Shown: positions 18,282-29,653 of the stretch, one piece after another
Layout: each line of letters opens with the position of its first letter
Position numbering within the stretch: position 1 is the stretch's first letter
Assembly: GCA_947496185.1 (NCBI GenBank)
Contig: CANMCD010000009.1
Span: 24,115 to 88,114, forward strand
DNA length: 64,000 nt
Direction of reading: 5' to 3'
DNA from: an uncultured Tenacibaculum sp.
GTDB lineage: Bacteria; Bacteroidota; Bacteroidia; Flavobacteriales; Flavobacteriaceae
Translations under genes and position numbers: made by a program
The notes under the pieces: generated by a model
Databases searched by the model: none
Told to the model about the DNA's origin: nothing
What the model saw: only the letters and a program-made list of their open reading frames with translations

Positions 18282-19118
18282 ATGAGTACTTTCGACACTA
18301 TTGTTTCTTTTTGCAAAGAACATCCCATACAAGGAGCATTTTATGCTACTGTATTTACTTGGGGGCTTACCGCTTTGGGAGCGAGTTTAGTCTTCTTTTT
18401 TAAAAAACTTAATCGTGCTGTTTTGGATGGAATGTTAGGGTTTACTGGAGGCGTGATGGTTGCAGCGAGTTTTTGGAGCTTACTTTCTCCTGCGATTGAC
18501 AACAGCCCTGGAGAAGGGTTTGTAAAAGTAATTCCATCCGCTATTGGCTTTGCTTTAGGAGCTCTGGCATTATTTGGCATGGACAAATGGCTCCCTCACT
18601 TACACATTAACTTTAAAGACGATGAAGTGGAAGGTGTAAAAACCAACTGGCACAAAACTACCTTGCTTGTTTTAGCCATTACCTTACACAACATACCTGA
18701 AGGACTGGCTGTAGGTGTGTTATTTGGAGCTGCCTCAACTTTAGTGGGCGTAGAACAAACTGAAATGATTATTGCCGCAATCTCATTGGCCATAGGAATA
18801 GGTATACAGAACTTTCCTGAAGGATTTGCCGTCGCTATGCCCTTACGTAGGCAAGGAGTAAGTAGAAAACGTAGCTTTTGGTATGGACAATTATCGGCTA
18901 TCGTAGAACCTTTTGCCGCAGTATTAGGGGCTGTTGCAGTATCTTTTTTTACACCAATTTTACCTTACGCTTTAGCATTTGCTGCAGGTGCAATGATTTT
19001 TGTGGTGGTAGAAGAAGTAATTCCCGAAACCCAACGAGATAAGTATACGGATATCGCTACCCTTGGTTTTATTGGTGGATTTATTGTGATGATGTCCTTA
19101 GATGTAGGCTTAGGATAA
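18282..19118 (+). CDS. ZIP-family divalent metal transporter (ZupT-like)
   Basis: This 278-residue protein has about eight membrane helices. The signature helices carry the metal-binding patterns TLHNIPEGLAVGVLFG (helix 4) and GIQNFPEGFAVAMPL (helix 5), with the His/Asn/Pro-Glu-Gly motifs diagnostic of ZIP transporters. They import Zn, Fe or Mn across the inner membrane. It lies directly after the DtxR-family regulator and almost certainly in one operon with it. Together with the divergent receptor it makes a two-membrane metal import route. Confidence 0.92.
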   Translation: MSTFDTIVSFCKEHPIQGAFYATVFTWGLTALGASLVFFFKKLNRAVLDGMLGFTGGVMVAASFWSLLSPAIDNSPGEGFVKVIPSAIGFALGALALFGMDKWLPHLHINFKDDEVEGVKTNWHKTTLLVLAITLHNIPEGLAVGVLFGAASTLVGVEQTEMIIAAISLAIGIGIQNFPEGFAVAMPLRRQGVSRKRSFWYGQLSAIVEPFAAVLGAVAVSFFTPILPYALAFAAGAMIFVVVEEVIPETQRDKYTDIATLGFIGGFIVMMSLDVGLG

Positions 19119-19309
19119 TACTACCTTAAAATCAAAACACTAAACCACCTAGTAGTTAAGATATTACAAAGAAACATAATACCGTTTGATAACTTACAAA
19201 AGTTACTACACTTCTTTTTTTATTAAAAGAATAAGCCACTATACTTCTTTTTAACAGGTATTAAACGTTAAATTAGCACAATAAACGTGCAACTTATTTT
19301 TGATTAACC

Positions 19310-22300
19310 GTGCAAACGTCTCCTATATTTAGAGTCTATAATGCTTCTGCGGGAAGCGGAAAAACATTTACACTCGTAAAAGAATATTTAAAAATCCTTT
19401 TACAGTCTTCAGACCTTTTTCTTTTTCAAAAAATATTAGCCATTACATTTACCAACAAAGCGGCTAATGAAATGAAAGAACGGATTCTATTAAACCTAAA
19501 AGATTTTTCAGAAGGACATGAAAATGATCTCTTAAAAATAATCTTAGCAGAAACTGCACTTTCTGCAAAAGAAATCAACATTCGAAGTAAAAAAGTTTTA
19601 GAAAACATTCTTCAAAACTATGCTGCTTTCTCGATCACTACAATTGATAGTTTTACCCATAAAATAATTAAAAGTTTTGCTTTTGATCTTGGACTTTCAC
19701 TGAATTTTGAGGTAGAAATGGACAGCATCTCATTGTTGAATGAGGCTGTTGACGTGCTCATTTCAAAAATAGGTACAGAAGAAGAAATCACCCAATTACT
19801 TATTCAGTTTTCTTTAGATAAAATAGACGATGATAAAACATGGGATATTACAAGAGAGCTCAATGATATCTCTAACATCCTGTTAAACGAAAATGACGCG
19901 AAGCATTTCGACCTTCTGTCTTCAAAAACGATTACTGATTTTACAACACTTAAAAAAAAATTAACCTTCAGCCGTAATGAACTAAGAGAAAAAATAAAAA
20001 ACACAGGCCTTGAAGCATTGAACATCATTGAAAAAGAAAACCTAAAGCCTACAGATTTTTCAAGAGGAACCTTTCCTAAATTTTTAAAAGACTTAGGAGA
20101 ATTTAACACAAAGTTTGACTATAAAAAAAGAAGTGAAACTATTGATAAAGCTGTTGAAAATCATAATTTCTATACCAAGACTGCTTCTTTAGAAATACGC
20201 ACGACTATTGAACGTATTTTACCCTCACTTCTTGCTTTATTTGAAGAAAGCAAAAAAATATACGGACAACTTATGCTAACCGATATGGCTTTAAAAAACA
20301 TTATTCCTCTAGCTGTTTTAAACCATATCCATACAGAGTTAAACACCATAAAAGAAGAAAATAACATCCGTTTGCATGCAGAATTTAATCAACTCATAGC
20401 TAGCAACATTCAAAACCAACCTACCCCGTTTATTTATGAAAAAATCGGACAGCGTTTCATGCATTATTTCATTGATGAAATGCAAGATACTTCTACCTTA
20501 CAGTGGAACAATTTAATTCCATTAATAGACAATGCTTTGGCACAAGAAAACAGTAGCTTATTGTTGGTAGGAGACGGAAAACAGGCTATTTATCGCTGGA
20601 GAGGTGGAAAGGCGGAACAATTTATCAATCTAGGTTTATCCGATTCAGTACAAGCTAGTAATCCATTTCAAGCACCCAAGATCACAGAAACACTTGAAAC
20701 CAATTTTAGAAGCTATAGTGAAATCATTAATTTCAATAACGAATTTTTTCAACATGTAGCTCTTTTCCTACAAAACCTTCAATACCAACAAATTTTCAAA
20801 GAAGGAAACCATCAGCTAGAAAACAGTAAAAAAGGAGGCTATGTTTCTATCGATTTTCTAGAAAGAATTACCGATACCCAAGAAAACAACCTGAAATACC
20901 CTAAAAAGGTTTTAGAAACTATTAAAGAACTCGAAACCACGCACCATCTTCATGAAATTTGTATTTTGGTACGTAAAAAAATAGACGGAATTAACATTGC
21001 CAATTACCTTGCAGAAAACAATATTCCGATCGTTTCTTCTGAAACTTTACTACTCAAAAACAATGCTAAAGTAAATTTTATAACACATGTTTTACAACTT
21101 ATACAGCACCCTTCTGATAAAGAAACACAAGTAAACATTTTATATTTTCTACACCAACACCTTTCAATTGACGAAGACAAACATCTTTTCTTAGAAAAAC
21201 ATAGTACACTAACACCTACTTCCCTACTAGAGAAATTAAAAAACTATTGTAATTCGTTTAATCTTTTGGAGTTTAACCAACTTCCTTTTTATGAAAAAAT
21301 AGAAGAAATTATTAGAGGTTTTACCTTAACTAAAACTTATGATGCTTATATTCAATATTTCTTAGACATTGTTCTTGAACAACAAAGAAACGGCGCAGAC
21401 ATTCAGAGCTTCCTTGATTATTGGGAGGTAAAAAAAGAAAGTTTGAGCATCGTCGTTCCAGAAAATACGGATGCGGTACAAATCATGACAATTCACAAGT
21501 CAAAAGGATTGGAATTCCCTGTCGTTATTTTCCCTTGTGATCTAGATATCTACCAACAAATCAATCCGAAAGTTTGGTTACCTGAATTACCCGAAAGTTT
21601 TGGCAATTTTAAAGAGTTTTTAATTCCTTTCAACAAAAATTTAGATTTTATAAGCGAGCTAGGGGCTAAAATATATCAAAAACAACGTGAAGAACTAGAG
21701 CTTGACAATTTCAATCTGTTATATGTAGCTCTTACAAGAGCTGTAAAACAATTGCATATTATTACAGAATACAAAATAAATAAAGCTGGAGAAAACACTA
21801 ATTTCTACTCAGGAATCTTCATTAATTACCTAAAGAAAAAAGGGCTTTGGAATCAAGAAATAAAACAATATTCTTTTGGAAACGTTGAAACCAACAAAGT
21901 AATAAAGAAAGCTATGGACACAAACCAAGTTCAAAAAAACTTTATTTCATTACCATGGAAAAAACACAACATCCAATTGTTAGCCAATACAGCTAATCTC
22001 TGGAATGCCGAACAAAAGGACGCTATTGAATACGGTAACTTGATTCATGAAATTATGGCGAGTATTTATACCCCAAAAGACATCTCAAAAACTATAGAAC
22101 AATACGCTACACAAAAAAGCTTATCTAAAGAACTTCGTATAGAAATTGAGAATAAAATTATTGAAATTGTTAAACATTCAGAAATGTCAGTATTCTTTAG
22201 TGATAATGCTGTTACCTATACAGAAAGAGAAATTATAGACGTCGACAACCAAATAATTATACCTGATAGAATATCCATACTTGGAGAACAGGCTACCATC

Positions 22301-22444
22301 ATTGATTATAAAACGGGTACCCCTTCGAAAAGCCACCATCAACAGGTTTTAAAATATGCAAACACCTTACAATCTTTAGGTTTTTCAATTTCCAAAAAGT
22401 TATTAGTCTACATCAACGAAGAAATTTTGGTGGAAGAAGTTTAA
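19310..22444 (+). CDS. AddA/RecB-like UvrD helicase with C-terminal nuclease domain
   Basis: The start codon is GTG at 19310. The 1044-residue protein carries SF1A helicase motifs in order: Walker A NASAGSGKTF (about residues 12-20), Walker B IDEMQDTS (about 387), motif III GDGKQAIYRWRGG, motif V MTIHKSKGLEFPVVIFP (about 725) and motif VI LYVALTRA. The C-terminus has a PD-(D/E)XK nuclease core (PDRISIL then IIDYKTG, about residue 1000). This is the subunit that unwinds and trims DNA double-strand ends for recombination. The usual AddB partner is not adjacent. A promoter for the next gene lies in its last codons. Confidence 0.9.
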   Translation: MQTSPIFRVYNASAGSGKTFTLVKEYLKILLQSSDLFLFQKILAITFTNKAANEMKERILLNLKDFSEGHENDLLKIILAETALSAKEINIRSKKVLENILQNYAAFSITTIDSFTHKIIKSFAFDLGLSLNFEVEMDSISLLNEAVDVLISKIGTEEEITQLLIQFSLDKIDDDKTWDITRELNDISNILLNENDAKHFDLLSSKTITDFTTLKKKLTFSRNELREKIKNTGLEALNIIEKENLKPTDFSRGTFPKFLKDLGEFNTKFDYKKRSETIDKAVENHNFYTKTASLEIRTTIERILPSLLALFEESKKIYGQLMLTDMALKNIIPLAVLNHIHTELNTIKEENNIRLHAEFNQLIASNIQNQPTPFIYEKIGQRFMHYFIDEMQDTSTLQWNNLIPLIDNALAQENSSLLLVGDGKQAIYRWRGGKAEQFINLGLSDSVQASNPFQAPKITETLETNFRSYSEIINFNNEFFQHVALFLQNLQYQQIFKEGNHQLENSKKGGYVSIDFLERITDTQENNLKYPKKVLETIKELETTHHLHEICILVRKKIDGINIANYLAENNIPIVSSETLLLKNNAKVNFITHVLQLIQHPSDKETQVNILYFLHQHLSIDEDKHLFLEKHSTLTPTSLLEKLKNYCNSFNLLEFNQLPFYEKIEEIIRGFTLTKTYDAYIQYFLDIVLEQQRNGADIQSFLDYWEVKKESLSIVVPENTDAVQIMTIHKSKGLEFPVVIFPCDLDIYQQINPKVWLPELPESFGNFKEFLIPFNKNLDFISELGAKIYQKQREELELDNFNLLYVALTRAVKQLHIITEYKINKAGENTNFYSGIFINYLKKKGLWNQEIKQYSFGNVETNKVIKKAMDTNQVQKNFISLPWKKHNIQLLANTANLWNAEQKDAIEYGNLIHEIMASIYTPKDISKTIEQYATQKSLSKELRIEIENKIIEIVKHSEMSVFFSDNAVTYTEREIIDVDNQIIIPDRISILGEQATIIDYKTGTPSKSHHQQVLKYANTLQSLGFSISKKLLVYINEEILVEEV

Positions 22445-22457
22445 CACATTAACTTTG
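22427..22457 (+). promoter_or_regulatory. Promoter of kbl
   Basis: TTG (22427-22429), 20 bases, then TAACTTTG (22450-22457) is a full match to the Bacteroidota promoter TTG-N17-23-TAnnTTTG. The -33 box lies inside the helicase gene. Confidence 0.65.
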
Positions 22458-22494
22458 ACCCTCAAACATGCAACATTAAAAAATAAATAATACC

Positions 22495-23688
22495 ATGTAC
22501 GGAACTATAAAGGAGCACTTACAGAAGGAGATTCAAGACATTAAAGATGCTGGGTTATACAAATCTGAACGCATTATCACTTCTTCTCAAGATGCTGTTA
22601 TAAAAATTTCTACTGGGGAAGAAGTAATTAATTTTTGTGCAAACAATTATCTAGGATTATCCAATCACCCCGAAGTTATTCAAGCTGCTAAAGACACCAT
22701 GGATACCCATGGTTTTGGTATGTCTTCTGTTCGCTTTATTTGTGGTACTCAAGACATTCATAAACAATTAGAAGAAAAAATAGCTAGTTTTTATCAAGCT
22801 GAAGACACCATACTATATGCTGCTGCCTTTGATGCCAATGGCGGTGTTTTTGAGCCTTTATTAACCAAGGATGATGCTATTATATCAGACAGCTTAAACC
22901 ATGCATCAATTATTGACGGTGTACGTTTATGTAAAGCAGCTAGGTACCGTTATGCAAACAATGATATGTCCTCACTTGAAGCACAGCTTATCGAAGCCAA
23001 TAAACACAATCACCGATTTAAGATCATTGTAACTGACGGTGTTTTTTCTATGGATGGAATTGTAGCTAAATTGGATGAAATTTGTGATTTAGCAGACAAA
23101 TACGATGCCCTTGTTATGGTTGATGAGTGTCATGCGGCAGGATTTATAGGTAAAACGGGTCGTGGTACATTGGAATTAAAAAATGTATTAGGCAGAGTTG
23201 ATATCGTTACAGGAACCCTAGGAAAAGCCTTAGGTGGTGCCATGGGAGGATACACCACGGGAAGAGAAGAAATTATCGACATTTTGCGTCAACGCTCGCG
23301 TCCTTATCTATTTTCCAATTCATTGGCTCCAGCTATTGTCGGTGCTTCCTTAAAAGTTTTTGACATATTATCCAACGATACTACCTTAAGAGATAAACTG
23401 GAATGGAACACTACCTACTTTAGAAAAGAGATGGAAAAAGCTGGTTTTGATTTGGTAGGAGCCGATGCTGCCATCGTACCTGTGATGCTCTATGATGCTA
23501 AATTGTCACAAGTAATGGCTAACAAGCTGTTAGAAGAAGGAATCTATGTTATTGGCTTCTTTTATCCAGTCGTACCAAAAGAGCAAGCGAGAATACGAGT
23601 TCAGCTATCAGCTGCACATTCTAAAGAACACCTAGACAAAGCAATAAGTGCCTTTACAAAAGTAGGAAAGGAGTTAAAAATTATTTAA
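22495..23688 (+). CDS. kbl: Glycine C-acetyltransferase (2-amino-3-ketobutyrate CoA ligase)
   Basis: This 397-residue PLP enzyme of the alpha-oxoamine synthase family has family-typical length. It joins glycine and acetyl-CoA to 2-amino-3-ketobutyrate, or the reverse in threonine breakdown. Visible features are [17 protein letters not shown] near the N-terminus, [32 protein letters not shown], and the PLP-lysine segment [15 protein letters not shown]. The close match to Kbl sequence patterns ([20 protein letters not shown]) separates it from BioF and SPT. Transcribed alone from its own promoter. Confidence 0.93.
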   Translation: MYGTIKEHLQKEIQDIKDAGLYKSERIITSSQDAVIKISTGEEVINFCANNYLGLSNHPEVIQAAKDTMDTHGFGMSSVRFICGTQDIHKQLEEKIASFYQAEDTILYAAAFDANGGVFEPLLTKDDAIISDSLNHASIIDGVRLCKAARYRYANNDMSSLEAQLIEANKHNHRFKIIVTDGVFSMDGIVAKLDEICDLADKYDALVMVDECHAAGFIGKTGRGTLELKNVLGRVDIVTGTLGKALGGAMGGYTTGREEIIDILRQRSRPYLFSNSLAPAIVGASLKVFDILSNDTTLRDKLEWNTTYFRKEMEKAGFDLVGADAAIVPVMLYDAKLSQVMANKLLEEGIYVIGFFYPVVPKEQARIRVQLSAAHSKEHLDKAISAFTKVGKELKII

Positions 23689-23707
23689 AAACCCTGAGTT
23701 AAAAAAC

Positions 23708-23737
23708 TTGTATTTCTTATAAGTTTTTGTAGATTTG
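23708..23737 (+). promoter_or_regulatory. Promoter of the OmpA-family gene
   Basis: TTG (23708-23710), exactly 19 bases, then TAGATTTG (23730-23737). A textbook Bacteroidota promoter, 71 bases before the ATG, fitting a highly expressed outer-membrane protein. Confidence 0.75.
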
Positions 23738-23808
23738 TTTTTGCAAATAAGTTTTAACCACTTACATTTGCGTTGTATATAACGAACTTTTAATTTAAAT
23801 TTTTAATA

Positions 23809-25167
23809 ATGAAACAATTAAAATTAGCTGTGATGGCTTTGTTTACGTTCGCAACAGTCGGAACGGTAAGCGCACAGGACTCAGACAATCCATGGGTAGT
23901 TGGTTTCGGAGTTAATGCAGTTGACTTTAGAATCCCAACTGAATTTGGAGACTATGCTAAAGATTACATCGGTACAAGTGACTGGAATATTTTACCATCT
24001 GTTTCAAGAATCACTGTTGACAAGTACATCGACAGCGGGTTTTCACTACAGTTGGCAGGATCTCTAAACAAGATTGAGACATTCCGCACTGAAAACGACA
24101 TGGACGAGCTTTACTGGGCTATCGATGCTAGTGTAAAGTATGACTTAAACAGTTTATTTGGTGATACTGGTTGGTTCGATCCTTATGTTTACTTAGGTGG
24201 TGGTTACGCTAACCTAGGAGACCTAGGAGAAGGAACTTTGAACGCTGGTTTAGGTTTCAATACTTGGTTTAACGACAATTTAGGTTTAAACTTCCAAACT
24301 GGAGGTAAAAAAGAGTTTTCTGATAAGGTTCAAGACCATTTCCAACATTCAGTTGGTATCGTATTCAAATTTGGAGGTAAAGATACTGACGGTGATGGAG
24401 TTTATGACAAAGACGATGCTTGTCCAGAAGAAGCTGGTTTAAAAGAATTCAACGGATGTCCTGACACTGACGGTGATGGTATCAAAGATTCTGACGATGC
24501 TTGTCCTGAAACTGCTGGTTTGGCTGCTTTAAATGGTTGCCCAGATGCTGACGGTGACGGTATTGCTGACAAAGATGACAAGTGTCCTACAAAAGCTGGA
24601 TTAAAGTCATTAAACGGTTGTCCAGATGCTGATAGCGACGGTGTTGCTGATAACGAAGACAAGTGTCCTAACACTGCTGGACCTGCTGCTAACGGTGGAT
24701 GTCCTTGGCCTGATACTGACGGTGACGGAGTATTAGACAAAGATGACAAGTGTCCTAGCGTTAAAGGTGTTGCTTCAAACAACGGTTGTCCTGAAGTAGT
24801 TATCAAGGAAGAAGCTGTTAAGAAATTAAACGACTTCGCTAGAGCTATCTACTTTAACTCAGGAAGAACAAGCTTCAGACCTGGTGTAACTGGTAAATTA
24901 GATTTAATCGCTGCTATCATGAAAGAATATCCTAAAGCTAACTTTAGCATCCAAGGACATACTGATAGCCAAGGTAGAGAGTCTACAAACTTAAAGTTAT
25001 CAGAAAGAAGAGCTAAAGCTGTTTTAGATTACTTAGCTAACAAAGCTGGAATCCCATCTAGTAGATTATCATCTCAAGGATTCGGTGAAGCTTACCCAAT
25101 CGCTAGTAACAAAACTAGAGCTGGTAGAGCACAAAACAGACGTGTAGAAATTAAATTAGTAAAATAA
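23809..25167 (+). CDS. OmpA-family outer-membrane protein with TSP3 calcium-binding repeats
   Basis: This 452-residue protein has a signal peptide ending VSAQD, then an eight-strand barrel (about residues 22-195), then five thrombospondin type 3 repeats (about 197-330, [19 protein letters not shown]) with paired Cys and Asp-rich Ca-binding loops, and a C-terminal OmpA domain (about 340-450, [22 protein letters not shown]) that binds peptidoglycan. It ties the outer membrane to the wall. Its codon usage is noticeably regular (many identical GATGCT and GGTGAT units), as in highly expressed genes. It has a strong promoter and terminator. Confidence 0.93.
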   Translation: MKQLKLAVMALFTFATVGTVSAQDSDNPWVVGFGVNAVDFRIPTEFGDYAKDYIGTSDWNILPSVSRITVDKYIDSGFSLQLAGSLNKIETFRTENDMDELYWAIDASVKYDLNSLFGDTGWFDPYVYLGGGYANLGDLGEGTLNAGLGFNTWFNDNLGLNFQTGGKKEFSDKVQDHFQHSVGIVFKFGGKDTDGDGVYDKDDACPEEAGLKEFNGCPDTDGDGIKDSDDACPETAGLAALNGCPDADGDGIADKDDKCPTKAGLKSLNGCPDADSDGVADNEDKCPNTAGPAANGGCPWPDTDGDGVLDKDDKCPSVKGVASNNGCPEVVIKEEAVKKLNDFARAIYFNSGRTSFRPGVTGKLDLIAAIMKEYPKANFSIQGHTDSQGRESTNLKLSERRAKAVLDYLANKAGIPSSRLSSQGFGEAYPIASNKTRAGRAQNRRVEIKLVK

Positions 25168-25191
25168 TTTAGACACCTCTAAATAATATAC

Positions 25192-25223
25192 AAAAAGCCT
25201 TACTGTAAAGTAGGGCTTTTTTT
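25192..25223 (+). terminator. Terminator after the OmpA-family gene
   Basis: AAAAAGCCTTACT and AGTAGGGCTTTTT form a stem (one G-U pair) around GTAA, ending in a T run. Confidence 0.82.
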
Positions 25224-25259
25224 ATTGCTATTAAACTAAAAATACGTATAAACATTTTT

Positions 25260-25286
25260 TTGATTGGGTTGAAAAAATTACCTTTG
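25260..25286 (+). promoter_or_regulatory. Promoter of atpDC
   Basis: TTG (25260-25262), 16 bases, then TACCTTTG (25279-25286). The -7 box matches TAnnTTTG; the spacing is one base shorter than usual. It lies 60 bases before the atpD ATG. Confidence 0.55.
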
Positions 25287-25334
25287 CAGCCTAAAAATGA
25301 GTTGACACTCACTTAATAAAATAAATAACTTTAA

Positions 25335-26858
<1,524 letters not shown>

Positions 26859-26933
26859 AACTAGTTTTTGAGTTTTATCTTTTAGTCGCTTTATAAACTA
26901 AAACTGAAACAGAAAACTAAAAACTTTAAAAGT

Positions 26934-27227
26934 ATGTTTTTAGAAATAGTAACACCAGAAGCCATATTATTCTCATCAGAAGTTGATTCTGTAACTGTTC
27001 CGGGTATCGAAGGAGAGTTTCAGATGTTGAACAACCACGCTCCAATAGTATCTATCTTAGAGAAAGGAAGTGTTAAGGTTCATGTTCACAATCAAACACA
27101 CGCTTCTTTTGATGACCTGCATGGAAGTATTCAAAAGTTGCCAGCCGATGATAAAGTATTAACTTTAGACATCAACTCTGGTACCATTGAAATGAAAGAT
27201 AATAAAGTGATTATTCTAGCAGATTAA
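26934..27227 (+). CDS. atpC: F1Fo ATP synthase subunit epsilon, short form
   Basis: At 97 residues it covers only the N-terminal beta-sandwich domain (EIVTPEAILFSSEVDSVTVPGIEGEFQMLNNHAPIVSIL). The C-terminal helical hairpin that inhibits ATP hydrolysis in E. coli and Bacillus is absent; many Bacteroidota have this short form. It links the F1 rotor to the c-ring. Same operon as atpD, followed by a strong terminator. Confidence 0.95.
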   Translation: MFLEIVTPEAILFSSEVDSVTVPGIEGEFQMLNNHAPIVSILEKGSVKVHVHNQTHASFDDLHGSIQKLPADDKVLTLDINSGTIEMKDNKVIILAD

Positions 27228-27245
27228 TTACTTTTAACATAAAAA

Positions 27246-27286
27246 CAAAAAAGCCAAGCCTGTTATTATTTAGGTTTGGCTTTTTT
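27246..27286 (+). terminator. Terminator after atpC
   Basis: AAAAAAGCCAAGCCT pairs with AGGTTTGGCTTTTTT (one G-U pair) around a short AT loop. It ends the atpDC transcript and argues against starting tatA inside it. Confidence 0.85.
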
Positions 27287-27344
27287 AATTATATACTATA
27301 AGAGTTGTATACTACCAGTAATTGGTCTTATCTTTGTAACAATT

Positions 27345-27626
27345 ATGAATGCACATTATTTGTTTATTGGTGGCCCAGAGCTATTCGTTGTTATTTTAAT
27401 TGTGGTATTATTATTCGGAGCAGATAAACTCCCAGAAATTGCAAGGGGCTTAGGAAAAGGTATGCGTCAAATAAAGGATGCTACAAATGATATAAAAAGA
27501 GAAATAAACGAAAGTGCCAAAAACCAAGGTATTGACACTGATTTCGTACAAGATATTAATAAAGAAATAAACGAAGTAAAAGACAATATTGACGACCTCA
27601 CAGGCCCTATAAAAAGGAACCGATAA
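27345..27626 (+). CDS. tatA: Sec-independent translocase protein TatA/TatB
   Basis: I place the start at MNAHYLFIGGPELFVV (27345). The open frame extends 23 codons further upstream, but that part overlaps the atpC terminator. The 93-residue protein has one N-terminal membrane helix preceded by the family's GGPEL motif, the hinge LFGADKLPEIARGLGKGM, then a long amphipathic helix rich in K, E and D. It is part of the twin-arginine system that exports folded proteins. Whether it acts as TatA or TatB cannot be told from sequence; Bacteroidota often use one TatA/B type. Confidence 0.9.
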   Translation: MNAHYLFIGGPELFVVILIVVLLFGADKLPEIARGLGKGMRQIKDATNDIKREINESAKNQGIDTDFVQDINKEINEVKDNIDDLTGPIKRNR

Positions 27627-27641
27627 AAGATAAAGGGTTCT

Positions 27642-28283
27642 TTACTTCACCCTACTAATCGTCAGACCGTCTCTAATAGGCAATAATACCGTTTCTAAGC
27701 GATCGTCTTCATTTAAAAGCTTGTTATACGTAATAAGTGATTTTGTGTCAATGTCATTCATCGTTGGTGCTTCAAGTACCTTACCACTCCACAACACATT
27801 GTCTGACAAAATAACTCCTCCCTTATTCATTCGTTCCATAATCAAATTAAAATAATTCACGTAATTAAACTTATCAGCATCGATAAACACAAGATCATAT
27901 GTAGTATCAAGCGTTGGTATGATATCCAAGGCATTCCCAATTAAAGGCTTGATCTTATGCCCTATTTCAGATTTATGAAAGTATTTATTTTGCAACGTTT
28001 CTAATTCTTCATTTTTATCTATGGTATAAAGCACTCCATTTTCTCGTAATCCTTCAGCTAGGCATAAAGCAGAATACCCCGTATACGTACCAATCTCTAA
28101 TATTGTTGTCGGCTGAATAAGTTTTGAAATCATTGATAATATTCTCCCTTGAAAAGCACCACTAAGCATTCTAGGATTCAATACTTTTTGCCAAGTTTCT
28201 CTATTTAATTCTTTTAATAATGTAGGTTCATTTTGAGAATGCTGAACAGCATATTCTTCAATAGCTTCGGGTAAAAAATTCAT
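27642..28283 (-). CDS. Class I SAM-dependent O-methyltransferase (COMT/CCoAMT type)
   Basis: This 213-residue protein has SAM motif ILEIGTYTGYSALCLAEGL (about residues 60-80), acidic loop LYTIDKNEE, metal-binding YDLVFIDADKFNYVNYF (about 130) and SDNVLWSGKV. This is the cation-dependent O-methyltransferase pattern (COMT, caffeoyl-CoA OMT), which transfers a methyl group to a catechol-type hydroxyl. The substrate in bacteria is usually unknown. Encoded alone on the minus strand, converging with tatA. Confidence 0.9.
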   Translation of the reverse strand: MNFLPEAIEEYAVQHSQNEPTLLKELNRETWQKVLNPRMLSGAFQGRILSMISKLIQPTTILEIGTYTGYSALCLAEGLRENGVLYTIDKNEELETLQNKYFHKSEIGHKIKPLIGNALDIIPTLDTTYDLVFIDADKFNYVNYFNLIMERMNKGGVILSDNVLWSGKVLEAPTMNDIDTKSLITYNKLLNEDDRLETVLLPIRDGLTISRVK

Positions 28284-28398
28284 GCGGATATTATTTTATA
28301 AAGTTAAAAAAACGGAATTTATTTTTTACAACAAACCCCGTTTCAATCTAACAAAAAATCAAAAAATGGTTTTTTATCAAAAAAACCTAAAAAAAATC

Positions 28399-28659
28399 TT
28401 AATTAAATTCTTTCATTTTCTCCTTTAGAGCCGTCTTATCTAACTCTGAAAGTGTATACTTCTTATGCCTGCATTCAGTAGCTTTTCCTTTATATATACG
28501 TGTTAAAAAGCTATTTTGTTTAGAATACAGTTTACATATTTTACATATTAACAAATGGATGTTCAACTGAACCTTTTCTTTAAAGGTCGCTTCGCCATAC
28601 TGACTTTTGTCACATATTGCTGTCGCTTCATCACATGTAATTCCAAATATTTTTAACAT
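28399..28659 (-). CDS. Small Cys/His protein downstream of the ECF sigma gene (anti-sigma-like)
   Basis: I choose the start MLKIFGITCDEATAICD (28659), seven bases after the sigma gene stop; a longer start would overlap that gene by 26 bases. The 86-residue soluble protein has the pattern NIHLLICKICKLYSKQ, an H-x4-C-x2-C arrangement like the zinc-binding motif of small anti-sigma factors. Its position right after an ECF sigma gene supports a regulatory partnership. It lacks a membrane helix, so it would be a cytosolic sensor. Confidence 0.65.
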   Translation of the reverse strand: MLKIFGITCDEATAICDKSQYGEATFKEKVQLNIHLLICKICKLYSKQNSFLTRIYKGKATECRHKKYTLSELDKTALKEKMKEFN

Positions 28660-28666
28660 AAAAAAA

Positions 28667-29239
28667 TCAACTATTAAACCAGTTTTTTTCAATACAACTT
28701 CTCAACTGGGTTCTGGCTCTATGAATCATCACCCATAGGTTTGACGGTGTAATTTGTAGTTCCTTACAAATCTCAGCTGTCTCAAACTCTCTAATAGTTT
28801 TCATTCTAAAAACCATTGCGTATTTGTCTGGTAAACTATCAATACATCTCTCTAATTGTATTTTTAGCTCTCTATTTTCGATATCGCTCTCTGCATCTTG
28901 CCCCCATGATTGAGGAACACGTTCTTCAATCCAACTTCCTTCATTATCTCCTTGATCAAAGAAACTCATTCGCACTTCTGCTTGCCCTTTCTTAGAGTTT
29001 ATTTTTCTGTAATAATCAATTACTTTACGCTTCAAAATTGAAACTAACCATGTTCTTTCTGTTGATTTTCCTTCAAAATTTTTAGCAGATTTTAAGCCCG
29101 CTAAAAAAGTTTCCTGAACCAAATCCTTGGCGATTACCTCATTATTTACTCGTACTATTGCATAATTAAATAAATAATTTGCATAATTATCAACCCACAA
29201 ATCTGGTTTTAATTCATTTGCTTTTTCATTTGGGTTCAT
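28667..29239 (-). CDS. RNA polymerase ECF sigma-70 factor
   Basis: This 190-residue ECF sigma factor has region 2 (LFNYAIVRVNNEVIAKDLVQETFLAGLKSAKNF, about residues 22-55), linker WLVSILKRKVIDYYRK, and region 4 (LERCIDSLPDKYAMVFRMKTIREFETAEICKELQITPSNLWVMIHRARTQL, where 'LPDKYAMVF' is the usual opening). It redirects RNA polymerase to a stress or envelope regulon. A TAnnTTTG-like box (TATATTTG, 29244-29251) ends only four bases before the ATG, so the mRNA could be leaderless. The downstream Cys/His protein is its likely antagonist. Confidence 0.9.
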   Translation of the reverse strand: MNPNEKANELKPDLWVDNYANYLFNYAIVRVNNEVIAKDLVQETFLAGLKSAKNFEGKSTERTWLVSILKRKVIDYYRKINSKKGQAEVRMSFFDQGDNEGSWIEERVPQSWGQDAESDIENRELKIQLERCIDSLPDKYAMVFRMKTIREFETAEICKELQITPSNLWVMIHRARTQLRSCIEKNWFNS

Positions 29240-29653
29240 TCGTCAAATATACGTTAATTTATCCTTAATACCATACCATTAAACGCATTAAAACACCACT
29301 AATACAAGTGCAATAACACACTTTTACCCACCTCATGTTTTCCCTCAAAAAAGACTTTCTTTATTAGCCATTAACTTAAAGAACTAAAAATATGTTATGG
29401 TTATCTAACACAGTATTTAACTCATCAAAAACATGCTGCCAAACTACGCTCACACGTATTAAACATACTTTACCCTAAATTTCTCATGTATTTTAGCAAA
29501 AAAATAAGATGATAGCATCTTTATACTAATATAACATTGTCTGGTTATTCAAAACTACCAAAAATTAACTTTAAAAAAATTTAATTAACACAAGATTAAC
29601 GCATTCTTTGTTTCTTAAAATGTCTATTTTTACCCTTATCAAATTACTAAAAA
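29240..29653. other. Intergenic region between divergent sigma and panB genes
   Basis: About 414 AT-rich bases without a convincing gene. It must hold both divergent promoters. A TATATTTG box for the sigma gene is at 29244-29251 (minus). I see no good TTG/TAnnTTTG pair for panB, only a weak TATTTTTA near 29624. Confidence 0.5.

Noticed and set aside
24402..24806. Long open frame antisense to the TSP3 repeats of the OmpA-family gene
   Set aside because: It is a by-product of the periodic GAT/GGT codons; the protein is low-complexity and the sense gene is clear.
27276..27344. Upstream extension of the tatA frame
   Set aside because: It overlaps the atpC terminator; the TatA family begins at the later Met.
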